This document shows, one piece after another, positions 1-10,320 of a DNA stretch of 64,000 nucleotides. The first letter of the stretch is position 1; the number at the start of each line of letters is the position of its first letter. Source of the DNA: Erodium maritimum (taxonomy: Eukaryota > Streptophyta > Magnoliopsida > Geraniales > Geraniaceae); assembly GCA_963921825.1 (NCBI GenBank), contig OY997592.1, forward strand, positions 19,037,432 to 19,101,431. Reading direction: 5' to 3'. The position numbers and the translations under genes are program-made. Under the pieces are notes generated by a model that saw nothing but the letters and a program-made list of their open reading frames with translations, did no database searches and was not told the DNA's origin.

Positions 1-290
1 CCATCCATACCCAGGTAAGCTTTGTGGAGCAACACTCAACTGGTTAACCAACCCCTCTACTTTGGTATCTCCTTATTACCTCTTAGATCCAGAGAGACAT
101 ATGAACCGGCGTGACAGGGCATCCGCAACACGGTTTGCAGCTCCGGTTTTGAACCCAATACGATAAGATAGGCCCAACATTTTTTATAACCACTTTTGTT
201 GGAACTTCATCCAACCCTCTAATGCACCACCTAAACTTTTCCATCTGTTCCGATTGTCCTAAATATTGGCTACTGCCTCTTCACATTTCC
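1..290 (-). mobile_element. Ty3/gypsy RNase H-region relic
   Basis: On the minus strand this stretch reads with similarity to the end of a gypsy RNase H domain. Recognisable pieces are QQKWL, a leucine-glycine-leucine patch, and then RVADALSRR, which corresponds to the family's usual ADALSR signature. It runs off the left edge of the window. No LTR is visible beside it, so its boundaries are unknown and its right end is approximate. It is an old, broken fragment with several interruptions. The family call rests on a short match and is moderate. Confidence 0.5.
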
Positions 291-1744
291 AACTATTCCC
301 CAACATTAAATTCTCCATACCCACATACTTGCAATCAGCTGCTCTCTATCTCTCACATAATCCTCACAAGACCGTGGACTGGAATGAGGTGAATCTTGCC
401 TGCTGTGAATGAAGTTTTAACTGACACTCAATCCTCATACCTCATTTCCAAACATTCCTTTCATACTTGGCTTGTCTCTAACAAGCACCAAACAATTGCA
501 TCCACAAACTCTTGACCCAACTCCTAGAAGCTGTTTGTTCAGAAGCTTGGAATGAGAAACTTAAAAGGGTCATGGGTGATGAGACAAAGGAGGTATATCC
601 TTGTTTTGTGACCCTGACCCAACAATTAAGGGTGACATAATTTAGATATACATGGAGATAAGGCATAAAGCCCGAGATATCTCAGCGACATACTTAAACA
701 GTACTAGCAAAACCTTTGTTCAACCTAATTGGACTAACAACATTTAGGAGGCTGACCTGAAAGAAACACTAAACATAAAAAGTTTAATTTACCAACTAAT
801 GTTTCATACTCATAACCCAGACAATGTCAAATGTCATACTAGGACTGAAATAAGATTCATGCTCCAGTGTATGAATGATGTAGCGTAATATATCAACTCA
901 TGCTTAAACAGGGAGATAAAATCACACTGGATTGAAAAGCCGTAACCATAATCAAACTACTTGCACAGCATATACAACCTAAGCAGCATAATGCTTTCCA
1001 AACATTCTTGTCAGGTAATTATTAATACAAATGGAAAAAATCAAGACTGAGCAGTTTAAACCAGAAATAAAGTCAGGGTATCAGAAGAAAGCAGCATAAA
1101 CAGTAGAAGACTTGCAAAACACATTATCGTTCATCTTAATGGAAAAATCCTTATACTTCGTGTTCTAACACAAAATAAATTAAGAGTCTAAAAGTTGGAT
1201 GACATCTTAGTCTCAAATGGACTTTCATAACCATAAAATTTACTGAATAAAAAAAATATTGCATCAAAGTGACAGAATCCACTGAATGCCATTTGTCAAC
1301 ATTTTAATGATCATATATAAATGTGAAAGACAGATCAATGTTGATTATTAGTAGCACTAATGGTTTAAAACAAAATGAGAATACAACTGGGGTGTGAAAT
1401 GTCACTGTGTGTATTGGCTCACAGCACAGCAACTGAAAAAAAAACTCTTCGACTGCTTAACCCTTTTGCAATATTATTGCTAGTACCAGTAAGAGAAACC
1501 AATTGGCCCCATCGGGCACTTCCAGCATAAAGTTCTTTCCAGAGAGCCATTTAGACACCCGAGGTATTTCAGAAAAGAGTCGACATAGATAAATGTTAAT
1601 CAGTAACCACAGCAACGCCAGTCTTAATAATTTGACAAGTCGGTACCATGAACTTCTCCAAGATGCTATTGCTTAAAGAATGTCGCAGCTTGTACTTCTT
1701 TTCTCCATTGTCGTGCCTTTGCAAGTTAAATGTAATCATCAGCC
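291..1744. other. No gene recognised
   Basis: This is AT-rich sequence with only short open frames that show no known motif, codon bias or partner. Its right part is the presumed 3' flank of the PORR gene, which is read on the minus strand. Part of it may be transcribed as 3' UTR, but no clear polyadenylation site could be chosen by eye. Confidence 0.5.
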
Positions 1745-1754
1745 TAAAAAGAGA

Positions 1755-1916
1755 AGCCTTTTTCTTTTATCAACAAAGCAGGAAATCCTAATCTAGCTTA
1801 GTCTAAGCTAACCCCCACACCCACCTGTTCCCAAGCAGGTGTGCCCCCATTGGGGTTCAAACCTTTGACCTCAAGAAGGTGAGAGAGCTAACGGACCGAC
1901 AGTCCAACCCCAGGCA
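1755..1916 (-). mobile_element. tRNA-derived SINE
   Basis: This is a compact 162-bp insertion flanked by identical 10-bp direct repeats, TAAAAAGAGA at 1745-1754 and 1917-1926. Read on the minus strand it has an internal GGTTTGAACCCC block that fits a pol III B box (consensus GGTTCGANNCC), and it ends in an A-rich tail (GATAAAAGAAAAAGG). B box, A-rich 3' end, short length and target duplication together define a SINE. It starts about 43 bp beyond the PORR stop codon in the same orientation, so it probably lies in that gene's 3' UTR. The exact SINE family is not identified. The A box is only weakly visible. Confidence 0.72.
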
Positions 1917-1969
1917 TAAAAAGAGACTAGTATCATTCATCCACAAAAATCCTTAAGTTCCAGAACTAT

Positions 1970-3373
1970 TTAGTCACTGTCAGCATCATCACTTACGAAA
2001 TCAACGTCCTCATCTGCAAAACCAGAGTCCATGTTACAATCCAAATCTGACGCCAAGTTCCCTCCTTTATTTCTACCAACATTGTTCCCGGGCTCAAACC
2101 TTTCAAAACCATCCTCCACAAAGTCCCTGTTAACGTGCTGTATTTCATCATCTTCTCTATATCTCCTGAAATGATTGGATTCCCCATCCATACTTGCCTT
2201 CCTAGGGCTGACCAAAACAAGCTCAGCCAGCTTTCTTCTCGCCAAATACAAATCATTCGGCTCTATCAGCTGACCCTTCTTATACGCCTCCCTAAGAAAA
2301 ATCGTATGAAGCCTCCCTTGATTCCCCCTAGTTGAAATGTAAAAAATACCCTGATGCCTAAGAAGGAATGCTTTCAATTTGGTAGGCAAATTCATTGTCG
2401 GCCTAAAATGGGCAATCCTCTCCAAACTAATCTTCTTCTCCACCGTCAGTGACAGCAGTTCATGAATTGTTGCGATGGCCCTCTTCTCCATCCTCTTCTG
2501 AGCCTCAATCGACCTTAAATCATACCCAGATACATCCTCGTAGGGCGACCAATATGGAAGGCGCTGCCATTTCCACACAGCAATCTTGTAATACTTGTCA
2601 AGCCTAAACCCAGGCGGAAAATTGACTAGAAACGAAAACCTAATGTTGGCAGCATCAACCCCTCTCTGCCTATACTCTCTCTCCCTAACTTGGTCCACAG
2701 CACAAACAGCTAAATTTGGGTCTCTATCCACAACTTCAATGTACTTATCCCTTGAGTCCTTAGAATCAAACAGTCTAAAATATTGTGGGTGGTTGAGAAT
2801 TACCGAATACTCGAAATCATCGGGCAGGCCGAATGAGGACCTCGCAATCCGCACATGCTCGAGGCAGAGTCGACCCGTGTTGGACATCATGATGAGCTTC
2901 CGGAGGCGGGTGACGGCGGAGGGGATCTGAGCGGTGAGAGCCTGCTGTTCCTGCTCGATTTGGAGAAGCGCTTTCCGGGCCAAGCGGCAATAGAGAATCC
3001 GGTGAACTGGGTGCTCGTAGATGTCGAAAATGTAAGGGAATTTGAGGACGAATCGTCCAGCCTCGTACTGCTTGTAACCGAGGCGGCGAGCGAAGGCTTC
3101 GAGCTGAGAGATGGGGAGAGTCTCGTTGCGTTGGGAGAGGATGAGGGACTGAAATTGGAGGATCCTCCGGGTCTTCTTCTCGATCTCCATGCAGTTGTCG
3201 AAGGCGTGGTCGCGGACTCGGTCGAACTTTTTGGGGATGGAAGTGGACTCAGACTTGGGTCTCGTTGGAATGAAGCTATGGAGGAGAGTGAAGGAACTGA
3301 GGGCCTGCTTTCTGGGTTTCAAGAGATCTCCAGAGAAAGTGAAAAAGATTTGTATTTTCATTTTCGTATTCAT
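1970..3373 (-). CDS. PORR-domain organellar RNA-binding protein (WTF/RPD1-like)
   Basis: This is an uninterrupted 467-residue frame with no intron. Residues about 50-385 match the plant organelle RNA recognition (PORR, formerly DUF860) family, as in WHAT'S THIS FACTOR and ROOT PRIMORDIUM DEFECTIVE 1 proteins. Characteristic blocks are FDRVRDHAFDN, LNHPQYFRLF, RLPYWSPYED and RRLGYKQYEAGRFVLKFP. Family members bind organellar group II introns and help splicing in chloroplasts or mitochondria. The first 45 residues are rich in K, R, S and hydroxylated residues with almost no acids, which suggests an organelle presequence, more likely mitochondrial. After the domain comes a strongly acidic tail rich in D and E. 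The start is chosen because it is the first Met after an in-frame TAA 27 nt upstream. Single-exon structure and length are normal for the family. Which intron it serves cannot be read from the sequence. Confidence 0.93.
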   Translation of the reverse strand: MNTKMKIQIFFTFSGDLLKPRKQALSSFTLLHSFIPTRPKSESTSIPKKFDRVRDHAFDNCMEIEKKTRRILQFQSLILSQRNETLPISQLEAFARRLGYKQYEAGRFVLKFPYIFDIYEHPVHRILYCRLARKALLQIEQEQQALTAQIPSAVTRLRKLIMMSNTGRLCLEHVRIARSSFGLPDDFEYSVILNHPQYFRLFDSKDSRDKYIEVVDRDPNLAVCAVDQVREREYRQRGVDAANIRFSFLVNFPPGFRLDKYYKIAVWKWQRLPYWSPYEDVSGYDLRSIEAQKRMEKRAIATIHELLSLTVEKKISLERIAHFRPTMNLPTKLKAFLLRHQGIFYISTRGNQGRLHTIFLREAYKKGQLIEPNDLYLARRKLAELVLVSPRKASMDGESNHFRRYREDDEIQHVNRDFVEDGFERFEPGNNVGRNKGGNLASDLDCNMDSGFADEDVDFVSDDADSD

Positions 3374-3485
3374 CTTCTCTCTGGCTCCGGCAAGGGTTTA
3401 AGGTTTTGAACAGATCTTCGGCATCTCTTCGATCGGATCATCAATAGCTGACTCTATATCGTTTGAGAAACCTCAACTTCCATTA

Positions 3486-3510
3486 TGGGCCCATGCTAGG
3501 TTTGGCCCAA
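3486..3510 (-). promoter_or_regulatory. Site II-type promoter motifs of the PORR gene
   Basis: TGGGCC/TTGGGCC motifs occur at 3486-3491 (plus), 3488-3493 (minus) and 3504-3510 (minus), about 115-140 bp upstream of the PORR ATG. Site II elements (TGGGCY), bound by TCP factors, are known to be common in proximal promoters of plant genes for mitochondrial and ribosomal proteins. Motif and position are seen directly; use as a promoter is inferred. No convincing TATA box was found. Confidence 0.45.
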
Positions 3511-3708
3511 TAACTATTAGCAAAGATTTTATTTTTCAAAACTATGTTATTAGAAAGGGATATCCTCGAAAGAAAAATGATAATATCACAAAAGCGTCTA
3601 CAAGTATACGCAAACATCAAATAATTCAGTTTCTGCTGAAAAAACAAAAATACTCATCATTATTCAAAAAAACTACAACAATACCGTTAATAAATAAAAA
3701 AAGAATAA
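3511..3708. other. PORR upstream flank, no gene
   Basis: This short AT-rich stretch lies between the PORR promoter motifs and the Mutator-like element. No coding frame or repeat is recognised. Confidence 0.5.
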
Positions 3709-3717
3709 ATATAAAAA
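3709..3717 (+). repeat. Left 9-bp target duplication of the MULE
   Basis: ATATAAAAA directly abuts the left TIR and is identical to 5801-5809. Confidence 0.85.
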
Positions 3718-4053
3718 GAGAAAATTTCAGTATAATACCCTGTCAAACATTTAATTTCATTATAATACCCTGTCATAAATTTTTTGCACTTTTATACCTA
3801 AACCAAACATTTATTTTCACTTTAGTACCCAACCGTTAACTTTCTATTAGTTTGGATGGAAAAATTTAAAAAGACCATAATACCCCTAACTATTACTCAA
3901 ATTTTCAAACTCATGTCATTGGTTCAAAATTTGAAAATAAGTGAAATGACAATAATAACCTTCATTGTTAGGGTATTAAAATGAAAATTTCACTCTTTTT
4001 AAAATAAATTCAGTTTTTATTTATGAAAATTATTTTTATTTTAAAAAAATCAG
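3718..4053 (+). repeat. Left TIR of the MULE
   Basis: It begins GAGAAAATTTCAGTATAATA and pairs as an inverted repeat with 5448-5800 through almost its whole length. Two short internal repeats of the TATAATACCCTGTCA type lie near the tip. Confidence 0.85.
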
Positions 4054-4290
4054 ATTTTAATTTTAAAAATACATAAAAATCAGTTTTTTTTAATTTTTTT
4101 TATAAAAATCAGTTTTTTTAAAAAAATACATAAAAATAGTTTTTTTTTTCAAAAATTCAGATATTTTAAAAAAAATACATAAAAATCAGATTTCTTTTTA
4201 AATACATAAAAATCAGTTTTTTTTAATTTAATTAATAACTTATTATATTTGTTTTTTGATTTTCTTTTTTTCATTTTTTTACCCAAATCA

Positions 4291-4309
4291 CTCTCTCTCT
4301 CTCTCTCTC
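4291..4309 (+). repeat. CT microsatellite
   Basis: A run of CT dinucleotides, repeated in shorter form near 4388-4398, lies inside the MULE just outside the GC-rich cargo. Such tracts are common in plant 5' UTRs, which would fit a captured gene start, but that is inference. Confidence 0.7.
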
Positions 4310-4619
4310 CAACCATAATACTCCAAACCAATTCTCATTAATTATCATAATACTCCAAATCAATACTCATTTTTCTACCCAAATCACTCTCTCTCTCCCT
4401 TTTTGCATCCTCTCCACGATTTCAGTTTTAAGATAAATTAAAAAATTTCAGATCCAAACAAGGATCTTCATCCCCTTTTGCTCTCGATTTCGTTTCTCTC
4501 TCCTGTCCATCTTCAAAAAAATTCATATCCAAGCCCCTTCAAAAAATTCCAGATCCAAAATATTTCAGATTCAAAAAAATTCAGTTCCATCCCCTTCAAA
4601 AAATTTCTCATTAGTTGTA

Positions 4620-5050
4620 ATCGAACCGGAGGGAGTGAGGTCGCCGTGGCCGGGGTCGAAGTCGCCGAGGAGGTGGTGGGGGACGGAACGGCGGTGGCGG
4701 AGGGGGATCTTGTTGGTGGTGATGTCGAGGCGGCGCTAGACCCGAATCTTGTGGGAGTTGATGATCTCGGAGGGAGTGAGGTCGTCGTGACGACGACCTT
4801 TTCCTTGCGGCGGTGGTGGCCAAGGGAGGTGGTCGTGGCCGTCCTGCAACAAGCCAGAACCCTCTCCTTCCGTGCCAGCCTCGTCGCCTTGGAGACCCAG
4901 ACGCCGTGAACTCGGCCTACCTCGTTGCCGCGGAGACCCAGACGCCGGTGCCGACCTCCATCAGAGACCTGCAACTCCGACTCGGGCCTGAGTTCCTTCG
5001 TCTCCGAGCACTATCGCCGACTAGATCTACAAAAACCAGATCTCATGTTC
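4620..5050. other. GC-rich interior (possible captured host sequence) of the MULE
   Basis: The block is sharply GC-rich against AT-rich TIRs, with no transposase motif. An open frame runs on plus (about 4478-4909) and another on minus (about 4513-4974). Neither matches a family I know, and their low-complexity V/E/G or P/S/T composition follows from the base bias. A GGAGGGAGTGAGGTCG direct repeat occurs at about 4629 and 4770. It could be a captured exon or 5' region of a host gene. The donor is not identified. Confidence 0.4.
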
Positions 5051-5447
5051 TTCGATTTCGTGGGAACATGTCCCGATTTTCACCTAAGCTGCAAAAGAAA
5101 AACGGATCTGCAAAAAAATTGTGAACGTGGTTTGGGTTTGAAATGAAAACTTTTTGCTAAGATGTGTTTTGAATCTCATGTTTTGTGTTTGGATGCTGGG
5201 AAAGTTTGGGTACCATAAATTTGAGCTTGGATATGCGAAAGTGTGGTTGCTAATTTAGGATTGAAATCATTACCACGTCAATCAATGGATCTGGGATTGA
5301 AATCAACAAATAATTTGGGGAAGATGGTAGCTAAATAAAAAAATAATAAAAAATAAAATTTATGAAATCAGTTTTTTCTAATTCAAATTTGAATTTTTGA
5401 AAATAAAATATTTTTTATAAATAAAAGCTGAATTTATAAAAATAAAA

Positions 5448-5800
5448 ATTGAATTTTTGAAAATAAATATAATTTTCATAAATAAAACCGAATTTATAAA
5501 AAAAACGGTTTTATTTTAAAAGTAGTGAAATTTTCATTTTAATACCTTAATAATGGAGGGTATTATTGTCATTTCACTTATTTTCAAATTCTGAACTAAT
5601 GGCATGAGTTTGAAAATTTGAGCAATAGTTAGGGGTATTATGGTCTTTTTAACTTTTTCCATCCAAACTAACAGAAAGTTAACGGTTGGGTATGAAACTG
5701 AAAATAAATGTTTGGTTTAAGTATGAAAGTGCAAAAAATTTATGTCAGGGTATTATACTGAAATTAAATGTTTGGCAGGATATTATACTGAAATTTTCCC
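5448..5800 (-). repeat. Right TIR of the MULE
   Basis: This is the reverse complement of the left TIR. It ends CTGAAATTTTCCC directly before the second ATATAAAAA. Confidence 0.85.
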
Positions 5801-5809
5801 ATATAAAAA
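5801..5809 (+). repeat. Right 9-bp target duplication of the MULE
   Basis: ATATAAAAA is identical to 3709-3717. Confidence 0.85.
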
Positions 5810-6247
5810 TGATTATTCTACCTCTCACATTTGAATAAATCTTATTTCCTCCTTCATCTTCTTAATTTTTCTCTTGTATATCTCACCATTTATGCCTTTT
5901 TCATCTTTTCTATTTTCCTTATTTGCAAAAATGTGAAAAGCTCGTATGTGTCCAACATGTTCCCCGGTGGTCCAATGTGCTCGACATCTCCTCTCGCCCC
6001 CATCTTTCATGTCACGGCTTCATCGTCTTCAACCTCATCCTACCGCAGATTTGAGTTCGGTATCGAAAATCTAGTCAATCGAGGGAAGATTGAGTAGGTG
6101 AATTTTGGGGCTTTGATATGGGGATTTCAAAACCCTTCACGGATCTGTTCTCTTTTCCATCGTGCTCCGCTGCTTCTCATCTCCACCGCCACTAATGCGT
6201 TTGTTCAAACATGGTGTAAAAAAGTTCGATTTATGTTGTGTTTAGAC
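5810..6247. other. No gene recognised
   Basis: Low-copy-looking sequence lies between the MULE and the first copia LTR. A short plus-strand frame (5831-6097) begins with a hydrophobic stretch but has no recognised domain. It could be a relic of a host 5' region. Confidence 0.4.
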
Positions 6248-6790
6248 TGTTGGGTTTAAATGTTAGAATATATTTTATTTACGGTTATTAAATATATTAT
6301 ATTTTTCTCTATTATGTGGTCATCACTTTTAAAAAATGTGTTATTCTAATTAAATGGTAATTACCAATTGATTGGTAAGGAAGTCTTTCCTTATTCAATA
6401 TCTACGTCCATCTCTACTTTGATGGACGTAGAGATTGAATCCTAATGAAACTCTAATAAGGAATCTTGGTCCTCTCTCCACCTATAAGTACATGTAATCT
6501 ATTCCATCATAACTACACAATTCACAAACACCTAAAGGAGTGTATAGGAAGAGGAGAGAAACTGAAGTTCATAAGGCGAACTACGTGGATTTTGATCTCT
6601 CATATACTATTGGGGAGTATGTAGGCAATCCGAGTACGTTCTGGATACAAGTTCGTTATGCCGAACCAAGATCATCTACAAGTGCATCCAAAACCATGAA
6701 TTGAGGTATTCTTAAAACTCTCTCCATATATTTATTCTATGATTGATTGTGATGCCCACGATTTAGGGTTCATGTAAATTATGACTTACA
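6248..6790 (+). repeat. Copia-1 5' LTR
   Basis: It ends ...GACTTACA, two bases before the primer site, and has a TATAAG box candidate near 6484. The left edge is uncertain: TGTTGGG at 6248 or TGTTAGA at 6261 would both fit. No second copy is in the window to settle it. Confidence 0.55.
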
Positions 6791-6792
6791 TG

Positions 6793-6804
6793 TGGTATTA
6801 GAGC
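6793..6804 (+). other. Copia-1 primer binding site
   Basis: TGGTATTAGAGC differs at one base from the complement of the plant initiator tRNA-Met 3' end (TGGTATCAGAGC). The spacing of two bases after the LTR is as usual for copia. Confidence 0.75.
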
Positions 6805-6929
6805 ACGGTTTAGGACACCCAATTTTTCCATAATGTGAATATAATTATTTCATGATTTCTGATGCATATTTTAAAGATCTATAATGTTTATGATCAAAAT
6901 ATGTGTTAATTGTTCAGATGAATAGCAAT

Positions 6930-7210
6930 TTTAGGATGAATGAAAAAAAAACGGTTTGGACAGTGTTTTGTAAACAATAATCGGATTTGAATAGTAATCT
7001 GATTTGAATACTGTAATCAAATTTGAATAGTAATCTGATTTAAATAGTAACCAGATTTGAATAGTAATCTGATTTGAACAGTGTTCTGTAATAAAATTTG
7101 AATAGTAATCTGATTTGAATACTGTAATCAAATTTGAATAGTAATCTGATTTAAATAGTGACCAGATTTGAATAGTAATCTGATTTGAACAGTGTTCTAT
7201 AACAAAATTT
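6930..7210 (+). repeat. Tandem repeat in the copia-1 leader
   Basis: A unit of about 111 bp occurs twice. It is itself built from shorter pieces of the form TTTGAATAGTAATCTGAT. The two large copies are almost identical, so the duplication is younger than the inner repeats. Confidence 0.75.
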
Positions 7211-7218
7211 GAATAGTG

Positions 7219-8015
7219 TTTTTTATATCAGCAGTGTAGATTAATAGAGCTTAATCTTCGAAAAGAAGAACAAGCCAAGAGCTGAAGCTCTCATAAACAA
7301 ATCAGTTGCAAAACAACAAATAACCCCACCATCCCCACATATTAGACCCTGTCTAAAATAAATGAATCCTAGTATAACCCCAAAGAAAACCACACAGCAC
7401 TATCCATCCATAATCCAACACCAAACCAGACATGTTGACCTCAAAATCAAGTGTTATATCCCATATCAACCAGCACACCCCTACTGTAGAATGTTCAGCA
7501 ACAAAGAAACCACTTGTTGAGCTTTCAGAGACCAATACAAACATCAAATATGATCAGCTAACATTTGAAACAACACCAAACAAGATGTAAAGAGATGAAA
7601 AGTTGGGCTTTAACAATGCAGACCAGGCTTGCTTGAGGAGCAAGTAACCAGAGAGGCCACCAAAACAGAATTCCCAAAGTTTCTTGGGGAGCAAGTAATA
7701 ACACTCAGCTATCCTAATATATCAAAACACTACCCACAAGAGAAGGAGAGGCTTTTCGTTTGATGCATTGAGAAGGAGAGGCTTTTCATTTCTCAAAAGA
7801 GATCTTGGAGAATAAGCTTCATTCCAGACCAAATGAGAAGTTCTAAATCTTGTAAACAATCTCTAAGGAAGAGGATGAGATACTATTAAAAACCACATCA
7901 TTCCTAGCCAACCAAATGTGTCAAAGGGTTAAGAAGCAAATATTCTCACACTGGTTTTGAAAGATTATTGGACAAATTTCAACACAAGAATAAATAAAAC
8001 TGTGTAAATCCCCCT
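7219..8015 (-). mobile_element. 5'-truncated LINE (L1-like) tail
   Basis: On the minus strand a block near 7880-7920 reads HIWLARNDVVFNS, like the end of plant LINE reverse-transcriptase proteins after the zinc-binding region. A 3'-UTR-like stretch follows and ends in CTGATATAAAAAA at 7219. Short direct repeats ATAGTG at 7213-7218 and 8016-8021 flank the segment and suggest the target duplication, although six bases is short for a LINE. A local duplication of an AGAAGGAGAGGCTTTTC segment lies near 7740-7800. The frame is interrupted, so this is a dead copy. Confidence 0.5.
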
Positions 8016-8069
8016 ATAGTGATTTTCCTAGATGTACGGTGACTTTTCGAATAAACAATGTTTTAGGAT

Positions 8070-8510
8070 GAATTTTAATTTCAAAAATCATGATTATTGC
8101 ATTTTAATTTCGAAAGTCATGATTGTTGCACTTTTATTTCGAAAATTATGATAATTGCAAATCTTTTATTTCGAAATTTATGATGAATGCAATTTATTTC
8201 GAAATTTATGATCGATGCAATTTATTTCAAAACTTATGATGCAATTTATATTTCAAAACTTATGATCGATGAAATTTATTTTGAAACTTATGATGCAATT
8301 GTTATTTCGAAACTTATGATTGATGCAATTTATTTCGAAACTTATGATGAGTGCAGTTTATTTTGGAACTTATGATTTTATTTCAAAATTTATGATGCAA
8401 TTTTGTTTTGAAACTTATGATAAATGCAATTTTATATCTAAAATTATGATTATTGAATCTTTATTTCAAAAGTATTATGATTATTGTACCATTATTTTGA
8501 AAATTACATC
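8070..8510 (+). repeat. Degenerate short tandem array in the copia-1 leader
   Basis: More than ten variants of TTTCGAAACTTATGAT, most followed by a short GCAA-type spacer, are arranged head to tail with an irregular period of about 25-35 bp. Open frames here are only translations of the repeat. Confidence 0.75.
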
Positions 8511-8725
8511 TCTGACTCTCTAAAGTTTCCGCACTTATGTTTTGAGTCTTGGCTTTTCAAAATTAAGAATTTGGTAAAAAAAAATTCTACTTGAAAAGTT
8601 CTTAAGCTTTCCTGAATATAAAGACATTCATCACACACATGATATTTTAAACATCATATTTATTATTCATAACAAATATAGTATGTTGTATAATTGTTAT
8701 TGATTTTACAAAATTCATGTTAAGA

Positions 8726-8815
8726 CTCTCTTTTTTTATCAGAGAGAAATAAAATGCATTAAAAAGAACCGTGAATCCCGAAATAGGAGTCACAAACCAA
8801 CAAGTCCAAATTGAA
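8726..8815 (-). mobile_element. Very short LINE-tail insertion (probable)
   Basis: A 90-bp segment is flanked by GTTAAGA at 8719-8725 and 8816-8822. On the minus strand it ends in TTTCTCTCTGATAAAAAAA, similar to the tail of the neighbouring LINE copy. This fits strong 5' truncation of an L1-like element. Confidence 0.4.
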
Positions 8816-9379
8816 GTTAAGAATCACCACAGTGATCTTACCCTATAACAGTTTGATATTTGTATGTTAATTGAAAATGTTCTATTAAACTTTCCTAAAC
8901 ATAATGATATGCATGATGTTTAGTAATCTTTGTAACAATTATTGTATGTTGTATGATTGTTACTATAAAGATTTAGGTTAGGGATTACCCTATAATGATT
9001 TGCTATTTGCATGTTTCTACCATAATTATGTATGCAAAATTGATCAACATATGTAGTATTTAGTTACTCATAGGTAGATTACAAACATATGATTGAGTCA
9101 ATACCTTATGGAGTTTTGTATATGCTTAGACCAAGGATATCCACAGATAACTTGATAGCCTAATTAACTGATAATAGATCACTCAATTACGTCAATTTTG
9201 AATATTACGACTTTGGTATAATGAAAAAATATGTTGACTACCCACAAGAGCACCATGATTTCTTGTTGTAATATTTCAATTATGTTATGTGTGTTTATTG
9301 CATACTTAAATGCTTGTTGTATTTCTATAAATTGTAGCATCTTCACCTGCTAATTTGGCATCCTTAATCTCTATCGTTC

Positions 9380-10130
9380 CAATCCTCACTATGACCAACT
9401 TCTCATAATGGAAAGAGAAAGTTGAGTTCACTTTAGAAGTACTTGATTTGGATCTGGCATTTCATTTAGAAAAGTCAGCTCCTCTTACTGTATCTAGTAC
9501 TGAGGCTGAAAAGATTTTCCATAAAGTTTGGAAGAATTTGAACAGATTGAGCTTATGTTCGTAAGCATGACAATTTCTGAGCAACATTAAGAGTTCTCGT
9601 TTACACAGAGAACGTTAATGTTTATCTAAAAGATTTGAAAGAACGATTTAGGATTGCAGATAAACTCCTTGTAGTGAAAACTATGACCATGAAATTTGAT
9701 GGCAGACTACCTATGCATGCACATTGCATTGAAATGACCTACCTAACGGCTAAATCAAGAAATTTGGGAATAATAGTGGACGGATAAATTCTCGTCCAAT
9801 TCATCCTAAGTACATTGACTCCTCGGTATGGACCATTCCAAATTCATTATAATCCATTAAGAAATAATGGGCAATGAATGAATTGGCTGATGAATTGGTA
9901 CAAAAGGAAGTCATACTGAACCTAATGAATCGTGAAGGTATTAAGGTTGTCCATCATATTCAAGAAGTTGGACCTAAATTTGGGTACATATGACTTTCAA
10001 GCCAGAAAAGAGCACCACCTAAGTTAAAAGACACCAATAAAGCAATCAAGAAGGCAAAGAAAGTGGACAAATGCAAACTTTGTAGAAAGTTTATCCACTT
10101 TCAGAAGGATTGGCCAAAAATGGAAGGATG
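9380..10130 (+). pseudogene. Copia-1 gag relic with zinc knuckle
   Basis: Copia gag similarity starts near 9390, with a WKEKVEFTL-like block. Near 10069-10115 a degenerate knuckle is visible as CKLCRKFIHFQKDWPK. Fossil, several interruptions. Confidence 0.65.
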
Positions 10131-10189
10131 GTTCGAAATGAATTGTAACATTTTGGGTTTCGTAATATTTTTTGAATCTAATCCCACTT

Positions 10190-10320
10190 GTGTTTCAAAT
10201 TGGTGGATTTATAGCGGTGAAAATGTTCATGTTTCGAATTCCATGCAGGGATTTCTTAACGACCAAACCATAAGCCCAAGTGAATTTTTTTTTAATGGAA
10301 AATCGAGAAAGAACCAGTGA
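10190..10320 (+). pseudogene. Copia-1 protease-region relic
   Basis: NWWIYSGENVHVSN corresponds to the copia protease block usually reading WWIDSGST-H-SN. Fossil. Confidence 0.6.

Larger units (their letters stand above)
3718..5800. mobile_element. Non-autonomous Mutator-like element (Pack-MULE candidate)
   Basis: This is a 2083-bp element with long terminal inverted repeats (3718-4053 and 5448-5800) and a perfect 9-bp flanking duplication, ATATAAAAA, at 3709-3717 and 5801-5809. Long TIRs with a 9-bp duplication are the hallmark of the Mutator superfamily. No MURA-type transposase frame is present, so it depended on an enzyme supplied in trans. The interior changes from AT-rich TIR-proximal DNA to a GC-rich block (about 4620-5050), the pattern expected when a MULE has captured host gene sequence. 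The TIRs differ at roughly one site in ten by eye, so the insertion is not recent. It lies about 345 bp upstream of the PORR ATG. Confidence 0.85.

Noticed and set aside
2855-3409. 184-residue plus-strand frame opposite the PORR gene
   Set aside because: Antisense shadow of a conserved coding region; the composition follows the PORR codons and no motif is present.
4478-4974. Gene in the MULE interior
   Set aside because: Frames on both strands are low-complexity products of GC-rich sequence. Described as possible captured DNA, not as a gene.
5831-6097. Possible small membrane protein with a hydrophobic N-terminus
   Set aside because: Hydrophobicity comes from a T-rich stretch, with no recognisable family and no promoter context. 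Kept only as unassigned sequence.
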